From Calcarisporiella thermophila CBS 279.70 (lineage: Eukaryota > Calcarisporiellomycota): 62,156 nt of DNA. Positions 34,107 to 45,788 of the stretch are shown piece after piece (position 1 is the stretch's first letter; each line of letters begins with the position of its first letter). The DNA lies in the NCBI RefSeq assembly GCF_041956535.1, contig NW_027192216.1, positions 393,073-455,228 of the forward strand, read 5' to 3'. The translations under genes and the position numbers were made by a program. The notes beneath the pieces were generated by a model, which was not told where the DNA came from, made no database searches, and saw nothing but the letters and a program-made list of their open reading frames with translations.

Positions 34107-37100
34107 ATGAACGATCGCTTAGATCAAGGTTTGATAGATCTTTTATCCATCGGTCTCGAGTCTCGCTATATTAAATTCTCTATTCTCGATTCTTCGCTCT
34201 TTTCCACCTTTTTTGTCCTCGGTTCCCCTCGGCATCCTTTTGTTCCCTCGTCCATTTTATATAGAGGTAAGATTGGCTCATTCTTAAACACATGGTGGAC
34301 GCGTTTGCGGCATCCTGCGTCGAGTTGGATGCTCTTGGTTGCTCCTCTTTCGTCTCTCCTGGCATCCCACTTACCTTCTTCGTGACATTTGCATTAGATC
34401 AACTACCTCATTGCCCTATTCCTTACTACCAGCCCATTCCACCGAGCAGCACACTCCATTCTCGAAGATTTACGAGCACAGCCTGATCTTTTACCGCACC
34501 GACACGATTGGCAGGGGAGAGCGCAACTGTGCTCGTTTGATGAACTGGTAGTTATCGCAAATTCATTTTCTCCATAGGTTTATCGCTCTACCTTGCCTTT
34601 ATTAATCGAATTCTATCAATGGAAATTAATTTATTCAGCGTCAAGAGAACCGGCATGTGGACCCAAGCCATTTGAGGCAACTGTTGCGACGACTCGTCGA
34701 CCATACCAATGCTTTGTTGCCTCCCCCGGCGCCTGGTTTAAGGACCCTCTTAGGGCATGCCGATGGCTCGCTGTTGCGCACCAAGAGCCTCCATGGGCTT
34801 AAACCATGTTTGGCCAAGGGTACGGCGGCCTTACTCAACCGAATGATTCATAACCCACATATTCCTTCCGAAAATATTGGTAAATTGCTTGAATCTGGGG
34901 CCATTTTATTTATTTCTTTTTTCCAGTGACGGATTGACCGTTTCTGCCGCTCTGTAGGGTTGTCTCTAACGGCGCGCGAGCTCGGAGGCAAGCGGCCCAA
35001 GTCTCCAGGTTTCCCGAGATTCCTTCCCAAACATTATGAAAAAGTGAGTGATAGTCCTTCCTAAAGAATGCACTTGTTCTAATTTCACAATCGCGATCAC
35101 AGCTTGTAACCATTCACGGCCATAAATTCCCTGTGTTCTGTGTTACGTTTGATCGCACCGGGATGCGACTGATTACGGTATAACTCACCCTCTGCCCTTT
35201 CTAGATAACCATTGATTAAATAAGCTTAATGGCTATTAAAAACAAAATAGGGCGGCGACGATTACCTGGTGAAGATTTTTTGTGCGCGTACCGGTTACCT
35301 CATGCTGACGCTTCGTGGACACGAGGATGTAATCACAGACTTGGCCATTAACAAAGAAAATACTCTCCTTGCCAGCTCGTCAAACGATGGGGTAATTAGA
35401 GTTTGGAATTTACAAAATGGTTCACCCGTCGCAGTTCTCCTTGGAAACGTGGACTCACAGGTTAGTATGGGAAGAAAAAAAAAACGATACTGCTTGCGTC
35501 GATATTGCTTCTTCTTAAATTGGAAATTATGTTTTGTTTTTCCAACCTCTAGCGCAAAGGGTTCACTTCGGTTCGATTTTCACCGTCGCCAAGACCCGAG
35601 TCCCGTTATCTCGCAGCGACCAGCGAAGATGGCTTCACGCGTCTATGGAAATGGGATCGTAATGGAAACAAGTTCGACTCGCGGAATCCTATCCTCTTGG
35701 ATTGCAAGACTTTCCCCCGGGACGAGGTACAGTGCTTGAATTTTAATCGTTCGGGCACGCATTTCGCTGTTTCAGGCAAAGACGGGTTCATACGCGTCTT
35801 TTCTACGGTACAACCTCCTGCGCCGGACGAAAAAGGAGGTCGAAGGTTAGTGGAGAAGCTCGGAGAGCCGGTATTGGTCGCGCAGCTGGATGGCCATCGC
35901 GCCCCAGTCACTTGTATCGAATTCAGCCACGATGGACAAAAAATCATTTCTGGGTCGCAGGACGGAACAGCGCGGATATGGGTTTACGACAAGCAAGCAA
36001 GGGAGTGGAGTATTAATGAGAAAAACTTGTGCCGTAAGTTCAGTTTGCTGCCTCCGATTGCCTTGATGGGCCCCATTAATTGATGTATGATGTTTGGATC
36101 AGTGAATGTTCAAGCGCAGGATGACCCGGATACCAACCCGCCTGCTGGGCCAGCCGATCTCGCTACCTCCAGCGCAGATCAAGGATCTGCTCAGACTACC
36201 CTAAATGAGCCACAGCCGCCTGTCTCTATAGCCAGCACAGCTGCAACCTCCGCCCCCATGGACGAAGACAGCACTTCTGTTACCCCACACCAGGCGCACC
36301 AGCCGAATACGGACGTTGAAATGGAGCCTGCTTCAGCTGGTAGCGGTCACAGTTTAAACGAGACCAACCCCAATCCTATAGTGCCCAACGTGACAACAGC
36401 AAACTTGAACCCTGGTCAGCCACCTTCAGCTCCTGTCCAACCCGACACAACTTCCACTATCCTCCCTAATGCAAACTCCATCTCCACCGGCCCAAATACC
36501 ACTTCCCTCGATTCGACAGCTGTAGGCGCCGGTGCCAATGCTGGACCAGAATCCCAGCAGCGCAAAACAGTTGAAGTCGGAATGGCGATCTGGAGTCTCG
36601 ATGACCGATATGCCATTGTTACCGCGACCACCGGACTCATTAAAATCTTCTCGACCGATACTGGGGAGCTCTGCCACACTCTTCGCGGCCACACGAAAGA
36701 AGTCTTTGTGATAGTTTCCCACCCGTCGGACCCGCGTATATTTTTTTCCGCTGGGTATGACGGAGTCATATGTATTTGGGATGTCCACACTGGCAAGGAA
36801 ATCAAGCGGTTCGAGTTTACCAACGATCGCACGTTTTTTGACGGGAAGTTCTCGGAAGATGGGCTTATGTTTGCCGTTACCGATCACGAGGGAAGGTGCC
36901 TCTTGTTTGGCGTCGGCCAAGCGAGAGAACGATACGCCGACGCACAGGAATTCAGCGAGGGTGGGCAACAGTTTTGGCTGGATTACGCTCCGACCATCCG
37001 AGACGCTAATTTTAATGTGGTCGATGCCCATTCGCAGGTTGCTCCGCACTTGCTGGAACGGGGTCCTATCCTAAGTTTTGGCATGCTGGAGTATCGAAAG

Positions 37101-40100
37101 CAGAAGCGAAAAAATTATGGTAGATATTAGTTTGCTTGCATTTTTTTTCGTTCCCCATTCAGGTTAGCATTGCACATTGACATTTTTGTTTATGCAGGGC
37201 TTGACTTTCCAGTGGGGTTACCTCCCGGCGAGTTTGAGCAGGAGGAGCAACAGCGCCTGCAATGGTACGAGGAGGCAAGACTTGAGGTCAAAGAACGTAC
37301 GGTTATACCAAAAATAGATCGTGGAAAATTATATCGGCGCAGACGGGAATTCTACACGCGTTCTGATGACGAGACTCCTGATCCAATGACTATGCTTGCG
37401 TACATCAATGCATTGCCGGATGATTCCAACGATGAGGATTACCATGTTTCGGAGGATGAGGACGAAGAGGAGTCCCTTTCGGAGGAGTCAGGGGTAGTTC
37501 GAGAAGTGGTGGAAGACGACGACGATGACGATGAATTTGTTGTGGAAGATGAGAGCGGGAACGGGGGATATACCCGGCGTGGACGGCGTAAGACTCAACA
37601 GAAGCGGAAGAGGCAGAGTACTAGACGCGGAAGAAAGAGACGGCGTCGAACCGGTGTGAATGGAGCCTTTTCAGAGTTGAATGATGATGAGGAAGAGGAG
37701 GAGGAGGAGGAGGAAGAGGAGGAAGAAGAGTTGGAAGAAGAGGAAGAAGAGGAGGAAATGGTAGACATGGACTCTGAGGCGAGTGGAGGCGGCTCCTTTA
37801 AAATTCGGCCACGCAGTCGTCGGAGGAGACGTACAAGGAAACAGCCCAATTATGCGGAGTCAGATGATTGGGATGAGGAGGATGAAGATGAAGACGAGGA
37901 TGAGAGCGAGGGTGACAACGAGGATGAGGATGGAGATGCAGATGGGGATAGAGGAGAACGGAGGGAGAAGAGCAGGGCACTAAATCAGCATAAAACCAAG
38001 GGAAAGAGAAAACAACGAGTGATTGATAGCGAGGATGAGGAGGATTTCCAGGAAGATGATTACGGGGTTGGAACCTCATCCAAGGCGAGCACTTCGAAGA
38101 AGTAATATGATATTTTTTGAAACTGCTTCTGTGATTTTTCAATCGTGCTTACCTGTCCATTTCAATCCTAGATCTACGTCTCGACATGAGAGTTCAAAGG
38201 CGCGCCGGCGATCTGGTCGACCAGCCTTGAAGTCGAAGCTTGAGAACGAAGAGTTCATGCCTCCCGAGTGGGTCGCCTCTACTGAGCCCGATGTTTGGAA
38301 TTACCATCCCCAGGTATTTTTACTTCAAACTGATCGAATTTGGCTCCTCGATGATTCACTGTGATCATTCCCCGGGTTAGGTCGGTGATACCGTCGTTTA
38401 TTTCCGTGCTGGGCATGAGTTATTTATTGATAAGGCTCAGCCTGCAAACCGCTTCGATGTCAAGAAGCGGTTTGACCTCGGCAAGCTTCCTTGGGCAAAA
38501 CGACCCGATCTGGAACAAGCGCTCTTTTGTCTCATCGAGTCCATTCAATACAATGTTGGGCCTCCCGTGTGGTGTCAACTGAACATGCGGGTCCTCGAGC
38601 TGTCCAACCTGGCTACCGTGCTCGATTCCCCCACCGCGCCCCCGCAATTCCACTCAACCCCACGCCAATTCACCGTGCAATACTACGACCACCCCGATGT
38701 GCCAGACTTTCTCGTGCTTTTCGAGCGATTTTGCGCTGGTGTACGCCAGGACATCCGTGTGGGCAGCACGGTGAATGCATGGTTCGGCGAAGCTGAGTAT
38801 CTTGGCCGAGTGAAAAACCGAGTTGGGGGCCGCACCCGTAGTAGCGACTCGGACGGAATAAGCCGATATTGGCAGTGCTATTGTGTCGAGTGGTATGTGT
38901 TGCATGTTAACCTTAAGAGAAGCGCTTTTTTTTTTTTAAATCAACCTCTTTCCTTTTTCTCTTGGAATTCGGATATTAGGAACGACCCCGAGTATCCTCC
39001 TGACAATATGAGCCCGTGGGAACTCTGTCCGGTTGGGCAAAATGCGAGCGACGTATTCCGAGTCACAGAAGGTTTAAGTTCTGAAGGTGGGTTTATCGCC
39101 ACTCGCGACATGTCAAATAAATACTACACGGGGGGACTTAGTTCCTCTCTGTTTTCACCCCTTCTTCTGACAACTTTTATTTTCCATTCCCTATCATTAT
39201 GCCAATATTTAGTGAGGCATCGCGAACAGGGGATTATTCAGTCGCTCATCTCACAGCCTGATTTTGCCGTCTTCGTGGAGCCGGTCCCGTTGGATGTATA
39301 TCCCGACTATCCTCTGGCGGTACCCTATCCAATGAGCCTGAACGTCGTGCTGGAGCGACTTCAGAATGGGTTTTATCGGCGACTAGAGGTAAGTGGGGCA
39401 AATCGCTTGTTTTTTAGATTCCAGGTTTCTGGATAAATGCAAACATGTTCTGCAATTCAGGCAGTTGATTTCGATGTTGACCTGATCCGGAGAAATGCTC
39501 ACTCATACAACGAACCGCGTTCCCTAATATGTCGAGTAGCTTCGAATCTTGTGAAGGTGTACAAGGCGAAAGCCCAAGGTAATGATGCTATTCTGTGTTA
39601 AACTTTCGCATGTGAATTACGGTTGTGCGTAGAAATTGCTTACTTAATTTGGGGCTAATTTCCGCATAAATATGCTAAGGTTCATTACTAGAGGTAAACG
39701 AGCTTGTGTCGCATGAAGAAAACGGGCTCTCCGCAGATGAATATCAGGAATACCAGGAGGACGAGGAGGGCGATGGGGAAGATGACGATGGTGGCGAGGA
39801 GCATGGCGACTTGAAGGGCAAGGGGAAAGCGTTCAACTTAAATAGGTATGGAATGGGTAAATTCTCTCCTCTTCCTTCACATGTTTTCTTAACACTTCTC
39901 TTGGCCATTGGCTCTACTTTGTTCAGACCGGACGAGGATGAAGATGATACCCTCTCTCAGCCCTCCGCCTCTACTGCCTCTGCTGGGATGCGCATCCGCC
40001 TTCGCCTTAATCGCACACAATCACATGGTAAGTCCAGTACCGCTACCACTGGAGGACCGAAAATTCGGCTTCCAGTGGCGAAGCTGTCTCAAATAAATGG

Positions 40101-40329
40101 CACTGCCTTCCCATCACGGTCGACGGCAGAAAGCAACCACGCTGAAGAACAGTTGGATGGCGGCATATCAGGAAAGAGAAGTACAAGAAATGAGGCTGCC
40201 GCTGGACGGCGGAGAAGGCGTGCCATAGTGGAGAGTGAAGATGAATACCAAGAGCAAGAGGATGATGAAGAGGAGGAGGAGGAGGAGGATGAAGAGGACA
40301 ATGACGATGATTATAATGATGATGAATAA
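34107..40329 (+). CDS. BRWD/PHIP-type WD40-bromodomain protein
   Basis: At least 1591 residues over about 16 exons. Well-phased exons are 34398-34547, 34639-34879, 34958-35043, 35103-35177, 35251-35460, 35553-36033, 36103-37119, 37198-38101, 38172-38313, 38381-38892, 38980-39086, 39213-39388, 39461-39578, 39692-39845 and 39927-40329. The start exon is uncertain; ATG at 34107 or 34292 is possible. Domains in order are a LisH-like N-terminus (RAAHSILEDLRAQ, RHDWQGRAQ), WD40 repeats (IHGHKFPVFCVTFDRTG, GGDDYLVKIF, LRGHEDVITDLAINKENT, FFSAGYDGVICIWD), the crypto-Tudor region before the bromodomain (VGDTVVYFRAGHEL, VRQDIRVGSTVNAWF), and one bromodomain (NGFYRRLEAVDFDVDL, NAHSYNEPRSL with the acetyl-lysine Asn). 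In animals these proteins read histone marks, and PHIP also serves CUL4 ligases. Animal members have two bromodomains and this has one. Acidic repeats lie at 37500-37970 and at the C-terminus, and a roughly 150-residue Pro/Thr/Asn-rich insert interrupts the propeller (36103-36560). Confidence 0.93.
37681..37760 (+). repeat. GAG/GAA repeat coding poly-Glu in BRWD
   Basis: About 80 bp of GAG/GAA triplets encode an acidic run in the linker between propeller and crypto-Tudor region. A similar run at 40258-40328 encodes the acidic C-terminus. Confidence 0.85.
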
Positions 40330-40576
40330 AAAGCATTTGCATAGTTATTTTATATTCTCTAGTTTTTATTTCTGCCTTTTATACTTGATTTTTCTTTATT
40401 ATCTATTTCTAACTCGTTTTCTTATTTTGCTTATCAATCTTTATTTTTTTTTTTCCTTTCAAAGTTGGGTATATTTCTTTTCTTTTTTTTTTTCTTTTCT
40501 CGCGAGTGTAATTCTTCTCTTTCACCTCTCCCATATTCAAAAAAATAAACGAGATACAAGAAATGCTTGTCGGGGG

Positions 40577-42037
40577 TTAAAATCCATGAACACCCGTTGT
40601 TTCCATCTGCAAGATCAGCTCCTCACTGCGCTTATACCACGAGTCCGGCAGCACTTGCTGTAAGGCTCTGCTTCCGCTATAGTTATAGCAGGAGTGAAGC
40701 GACAGCTGATGCAGCTTGGGGATTTTTTCAACAAAAACTTGTACCACTTCATCGTCCACCGTTCCAAGACCGGATACGTCCAATTTTCGAAGCTTGGTCA
40801 GCCTCTCGGGTAGCAGCAAAAGCGCATTCTTGGATATCAATAGGCAGCACTCTACACTCAAAGTCTCCAGCTCTTTACATTTGTCCAGGATTGCGTGGAA
40901 GCCCTCGTCCGTAATTCTGCTACAATATGCTAGCGAGAGCCGGCGCAATTGGGGTAATTTTGAGACCAGTTTAAAAAGAGTCGAGTCATTGAGGGAATAG
41001 TTGTAGTCAAGCTGCAAAGATGTCAACGGCAGCTGGGTCAGCACGGGCAAGATGTCACAGGAGATCGAGCGACAGTTGCTAATATTTAGGGAGGTTAGGG
41101 ATTTCATCCCCTGGGCTATGGCGGCAATCCCAGAATCAGTGACGTGGCAAAAGGACAAATCCAAGGTGGTCATGTTCGGGCATCGACTCGCCAGAACCGA
41201 GAGCTCTGCATCGGAGACGTTTGTGTATCCCACATCAAGCTCTTCGACCGTATCGACTAACGTGGCTATGATGTATCCGATTTTTGAGCATTTTAAATGT
41301 TTCAGAAACCATTTTCTAACCCCCTTGAGCCTCGTGACCAAGTACTTTAGGTCCTCGTCTCGAATCTGAATGCAGTTCCGCACGCTGCACACCTCAAGGC
41401 GTAAACACTCTCCAAACTGCTTTATTCCCTCACCCGACGCTTCCACTAATCCGTCTAGACAGATCTGTCGCAAATTTGGAAGGCGCTTGGGAATCAGATA
41501 CAGGCTGGAGTCGGTGAGGGCGTAGCAATTGCGCAGATTAAGATTAATAAGATTCGGGCAATAATTTAGAAGGGAAGCAATAAATTTGTCGGTTATGTGT
41601 GATTTGTTCAGTAGAGATGAAAAATCTATCGAGCGAACGTATCGTCCATATGGAGTCACAGAGTAGAAGGAATGCGACTTGTCTAATTAAAAGTATCGGT
41701 TAAAGATCAGGCTTCACTGCTAAGGATGCCATTCATATTCACAATCGTCTCGGGATCTACCCCTGGCTCTGCCGCTGAGCACTTCGGCCATCCAGTGCCA
41801 ATTTGCTAGACTTCTTTTCCTTCTTGCTTTTTCGGTCCCTTCAATTACTTGCCACCATTTGTTCAAGATCTCGGTTTTTTCGAACCTTACATGCTGCCAG
41901 ATATAATACTGCAAAGCGGCATTGGCCCAGGTGCGACGGACTAATGCACATTCAAGAAGATCATTTCGTGGGAGATAGGAGAGGATGTTAAGGATTATCT
42001 CTAAGGGAAAATCGATAATACTTCCGCCGCTGTTCAT
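40577..42037 (-). CDS. F-box leucine-rich-repeat protein (Grr1/FBXL type)
   Basis: A 460-residue protein in two exons, 42037-41761 and 41682-40577, phase 1. The N-terminal F-box reads IIDFPLEIILNILSYLPRND then LLECALVRRTWANAA, the Skp1-binding region. After a short basic linker about eleven cysteine-containing LRRs follow (for example LINLNLRNCYALTDSSL, MTTLDLSFCHVTDSGIAAIA, LRRLSLAYCSRITDEGF). It should be the substrate receptor of an SCF ubiquitin ligase, in the class of yeast Grr1 and S. pombe Pof2; the substrate is unknown. The proposed intron (78 nt) removes an in-frame stop near 41725, and joining restores a typical Grr1-like linker. The gene converges with BRWD (248 bp). Confidence 0.93.
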
Positions 42038-42191
42038 AGCCAGATATTCGCGACAAGATTAGAATTCCCACAAATGGACATTTATGTATCCGAAATTGGT
42101 GTGCTAAGCCACATTCTGGAATCATATTTAACGATTTCAACATTGTTTACCCCTCCTTTACTTTCTTTCTTTCAAGTGTGCGTCAGACACA

Positions 42192-42444
42192 ATGGCTTTT
42201 AATGGTGAGTAGATGTAACAGGCTGAATAACAGATGGTCTAAAAATGATGACACCAAGGGAACCAGAAACATAACAATGACGATACTTCTATTTATAATA
42301 CCAATTGTTCCTACTGAAGCCTAATTTACACACTTAGACAGAAAATAAAAAGCGTAATACTAATTCTCCCTTGGTTTATCATTGCTTAGGTTTATAACTT
42401 TCTGACCTTGACGGCCATTCGTTGTATTTCTAGCTTAGAATAAA
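42192..42444 (+). ncRNA. Possible short spliced transcript / snoRNA host
   Basis: A clear donor (AATG|GTGAGT, 42205) follows ATGGCTTTTAATG, and a clear acceptor (TATTTCTAG, ends 42433) is followed at once by TAG and AATAAA (42439-42444). Splicing would leave only a five-residue frame, so a coding role is unlikely. The 229-nt intron is long for this genome and contains a perfect box C (ATGATGA, 42245-42251), a C'-like ATGACGA (42277-42283) and box D (CTGA, 42314-42317), spaced as in a roughly 80-nt C/D snoRNA. The terminal stem is weak and I could not match the guide to rRNA, so this is a low-confidence candidate. Confidence 0.25.
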
Positions 42445-42717
42445 GATAACGTTTGAATACCGTTGAGCCTCGTGATCTGAATATTGTTTGACACAAGTTT
42501 CAAATTTGTTTAATGAAGAAAAGAAAAAAGAATCCTACAATTTTTATAATAAAAAAAAAGGTAAAGAAAAAAAAAGAATAATGGATTTCAAAAGGCAATT
42601 CAACACTTCCATCTTATACTACGCGAGGCGCCATTGAACGAAAGAAGGAAGAAAAAGAAAAACGCTCCAAAAGTGAAAGATAAATTGTCCATAAAATACC
42701 CTGAGTATGCAGTGTTA

Positions 42718-43780
42718 TCAATCGAACGCCTCCTCCTGAGATTTTCGGGCAAGTCTTTGCACGCGCTTCTTGAAGGCAGGGTAGTTGTCACGCCATTCTT
42801 TCTGTATATCCCCCAAAAGACACGTAATTAGTTCCATGGTCTCCTAAATACTATCCAAAATTTGATTCAACGTACAGCAGCCTCTACGTTGGCGGGGGAT
42901 TCGTCGTTTGGCCCCGAAAGCATCGAAATAACGCTAAGGAGGATTGTCTCGACGGTGTGCACGGGGAGCCATCTTTCACTCGCCTGCTCGTACCCCCACT
43001 TGTCATCGCCAGGCGGATGCTATTAATATAAATCAGCAAAATAGAATTATTTCTCATGACTTCAAAAGGACTGAGCAGAGTGAAATTACGAGAATTGAAA
43101 TGCAAACTTCTCCGTCCGGATACACATTTGGATGCCAAATTTGTGTTGTAAACCTTAGTTTAGGTGGCATCATAGGATAAGTCTAAACAAAAAAGACCCA
43201 TGAATTAAAATGCCATGGCTCAATCTCAATCTGTAGTTACCTTGGGAAAGCTCATTTTGGCCTTGAAGAATCCTCCCTCACTGAATAGCATATACAAAAT
43301 GGATTGGATGATCTAGCATTTACTCTGAGAAAAACAAAAACTCCTGGAAATACTTACTATGGAGTGTCAGGAGGGCCAATAATCATAACCTCCCACTATA
43401 AACAATGGACAAAATGAGATTAATCGGGATGATTATTAACCAACCATTGACCAATCAGGATTCTCTAGGCACTATAAAAATCTCAGACCACTTACCTCGA
43501 AAACATCGTTGTCATCGACTAAACCAGCAGAAAATCCTTCCACGGGATTCTTTTTCAGATCTAATAGTATCGATAGGGTGATTAGCCAGAGATGTTGTGA
43601 TCATTCAGTTAATTTTTGCGGAAAAGTCAAGTGAAATCTCCAGTACTTGCTTCACAAGTTCCAGAGACAAGCTTGTGAAAATGAGCATATATATATATAT
43701 CCACATACACGCATGGACGCATATACATTACCTTTGAGTTGCTTCTTCAGTAGAAGGGCAGCTTGTTCTGTCTGCGACAT
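42718..43780 (-). CDS. Ubiquitin-conjugating enzyme E2, UBC7/UBE2G type
   Basis: A 170-residue E2 in seven exons, 43780-43732, 43560-43496, 43395-43358, 43280-43241, 43182-43090, 43019-42876 and 42801-42718, all in phase. The UBC fold is complete: [40 protein letters not shown], the active-site block [20 protein letters not shown] with catalytic Cys, and [20 protein letters not shown]. The acidic insertion after the active site ([17 protein letters not shown]) is the mark of the UBC7/UBE2G/Cdc34 class. UBC7 serves ER-associated degradation with Cue1 and Hrd1 or Doa10. Exons of 38 and 40 nt are among the smallest here. Intron 1 contains an (AT)n run near 43687-43701. Confidence 0.96.
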
Positions 43781-44353
43781 CTTCACTGTAAGAGAGCCTT
43801 CGTATTTAGTGGGGAATGAGAACGAAAACTAGGAGAGCGATTGCAAAGGATTTTATATGAATTGCTGTCGTCAAGGACTATTATCACCTTTGAAAGGAGT
43901 GATTCCGCTCTCTTTGACTCTGAAGACCAATAAAAGATCGTGGCACAGCACAACGTTAAGCAATTCTTCCGATTCGATTAATTAATTAAATATAACCATG
44001 GGGAGAAGCAGCCTTAACATGGCGCCATATTGGGATGAAAACACTCACGAAAGAAGTGGTCCCGCGAGCATTCCCATGGAATGATCAAAGAGCAGTTAAG
44101 CGAAGCTGAATTTTTACAAGTAAAGAGGTCGGAAAAAAAGAGATATGTGCATGCATAACACTTTAATATGTAAAGCTTTGATCCAATTATACTTCGCTCT
44201 GATAGAGACTGCACTCTATATCCATGGACGTTCCCTCTTGACGGACACACCTCTATGCTAAATAAGTTTAAAGAGGAGAAGAATAAATTGAAAAAAAAAG
44301 TAGATGTCTACAATTTTTATTAAAATAGATAATGGAGAATGGGGGAACAGCTT
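43781..44353. other. Upstream region of the E2 gene
   Basis: About 570 bp between the E2 start and the Atp18 3' end, both on the minus strand. It is moderately AT-rich. No open frame carries a motif, and I find no snRNA or tRNA in it. Confidence 0.4.
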
Positions 44354-44741
44354 CTAGTGACCCTTGTTGGCGAGAGCTAAATTCATGTAAATTAATAAAA
44401 AAAAATTATATTCATTAGTCGTGAAATCTCAGTAGAACTGGTAAAAAAAAAAAGATTATAAATTACCAGCAGGGTTACGGGGGTCATTCTTGTACTCTTC
44501 GACTGTATTGAAATAAAGCAAAAATCAAAAATCAATCATATGCTCATTCATTTAATATAATTAATCGATTTCAAGATATCTTCTAATGTCTACTAGTGAA
44601 TGCAATCGCATGTAAGAATAAAAACTTACTCTGAACCATCTTGCCTTGGATCTTGGATACAAGATAAAACACGACCGCACCAGAGGCAACGAAAGGTGCC
44701 ATGGGGCGCCAGAAAGGAGTTGACCACTTGTGGAGTGCCAT
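44354..44741 (-). CDS. ATP18: ATP synthase subunit i/j (Atp18)
   Basis: A 56-residue protein in three exons, 44741-44630, 44502-44467 and 44376-44354, in phase. It is too small and split to stand out as an open frame. The N-terminal part (FWRPMAPFVASGAVVFYLVS) is a single transmembrane helix after a short basic lead, and the C-terminal part carries YKNDPRNP, the signature shared with yeast Atp18 (FINDPRNP). Length fits (yeast 59). It is a peripheral-stalk-linked subunit of mitochondrial F1Fo ATP synthase in the inner membrane that supports dimer formation. It shares a 182-bp upstream region with COA8, another oxidative-phosphorylation gene. Confidence 0.9.
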
Positions 44742-44923
44742 TTTTCTAAGTTGACTTTCCGAGAATTGTGATGAAAGAATCCGAGATCGTCAAGAGATGA
44801 GTGAGCAGGTGTTTTGATTTTAAGTCGAAGACCAGGGGTCAATTGTGACGTCATCTAATATGATCTAAATTTTAGGCAGTATTGACAGTCAAGGATATTG
44901 CTAATTGCATTCAAATAACAATA
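44742..44923. promoter_or_regulatory. Bidirectional promoter, Atp18 / COA8
   Basis: Only 182 bp lie between the ATGs of two mitochondrial respiratory genes on opposite strands. A TGACGTCA-type palindrome occurs at about 44847-44854 (tgacgtcatc context), the classic CRE/ATF (bZIP) site, near the middle of the region. Confidence 0.5.
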
Positions 44924-45600
44924 ATGTTAAGGATTATATTAAGGAGCTGTTTACAAGCGAGGTCAAAAGGTAAGATGCTGCCCCATATATAAGAATGTAA
45001 CAGCATGTCATGTTGTCAAATGTATTCCTTTTTAATAGGTAATTCATGCATTGCAATTCGTGCGAGTTCACAACTCGTTGGCACTCCCGACCCTTCCTCT
45101 AACCTTCGCCCTGTAAGATATTTCACCCCCGAAAATGAATTACCAGAAGTAAAATTACCTTCCCGCTGATTGTGCTCTTTACTTGTTCTAGAACTTGCCT
45201 TTTTTTTCAATTTTGATTAGGAAAAGGAATGGAGATTGCAACGTGAAAGAGTCGATCGCTTCAACCATGGCTTTTGGGCAGAGAATAATGCGCTCTTTGA
45301 ATCGCAGCTAGAATCATTCAAGGCCCAAGGTAAGGTTTTGAAGAAGCGTATATCTGATTTGAGTCGACTTATTCGACGTTTCTTATAGTTAAAGAGAGCA
45401 AAGGGGAGGTCACCTCGGAGGATCTCTCTCGTTTTTACAAAGATTTCCTTGATCGTTCCTACCAACGGCATATGGAATATAATCGACAGTGGTGGCGGGA
45501 GAATATCACAATGCTCGTGCCCGGGTTCAGAGCATTGGTGCGGGAATGGAAAGAAAGAGGGAGGAAAACGACCGATTATTTTCAGAAGAATGCCACATGA
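44924..45600 (+). CDS. COA8: COA8 (APOPT1-type) oxidase assembly factor
   Basis: A 158-residue protein in four exons, 44924-44969, 45039-45148, 45221-45329 and 45389-45600, in phase. The N-terminus (MLRIILRSCLQARSKG) is a basic mitochondrial presequence. The conserved core matches human COA8 in order: SNLRPVRYFTPENELP (human NLRPVHFYIPENESP), the helix with FNHGFWAENNALF, LSRFYKDFLDRSYQRHMEYN (human ADFYKEFLSKNFQKHMYYN) and NRQWWRENITML. COA8 protects complex IV assembly from oxidative stress in the matrix. Baker's yeast lacks it. The first intron follows the presequence. Confidence 0.9.
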
Positions 45601-45788
45601 TGAGCGCTATCTTTGTGTATGATATGTAGAAATTATTGAAATTTGCTTTTTATTTTTGCTTGACAAAATAATAAAAAACATTAAACAACGTTATATAGAG
45701 ATAATTAATCGTAGAGAAGGGATGCAAGAGTATAAATAGTGATGAGAACAAATGATTACAAGAAGCTAACGTAATGAAAGGAGATAAA

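Noticed and set aside
37595-37849. Poly-Ser open frame antisense to BRWD
   Set aside because: It is only the reverse reading of the GAG/GAA repeat. The same holds near 40089-40301.
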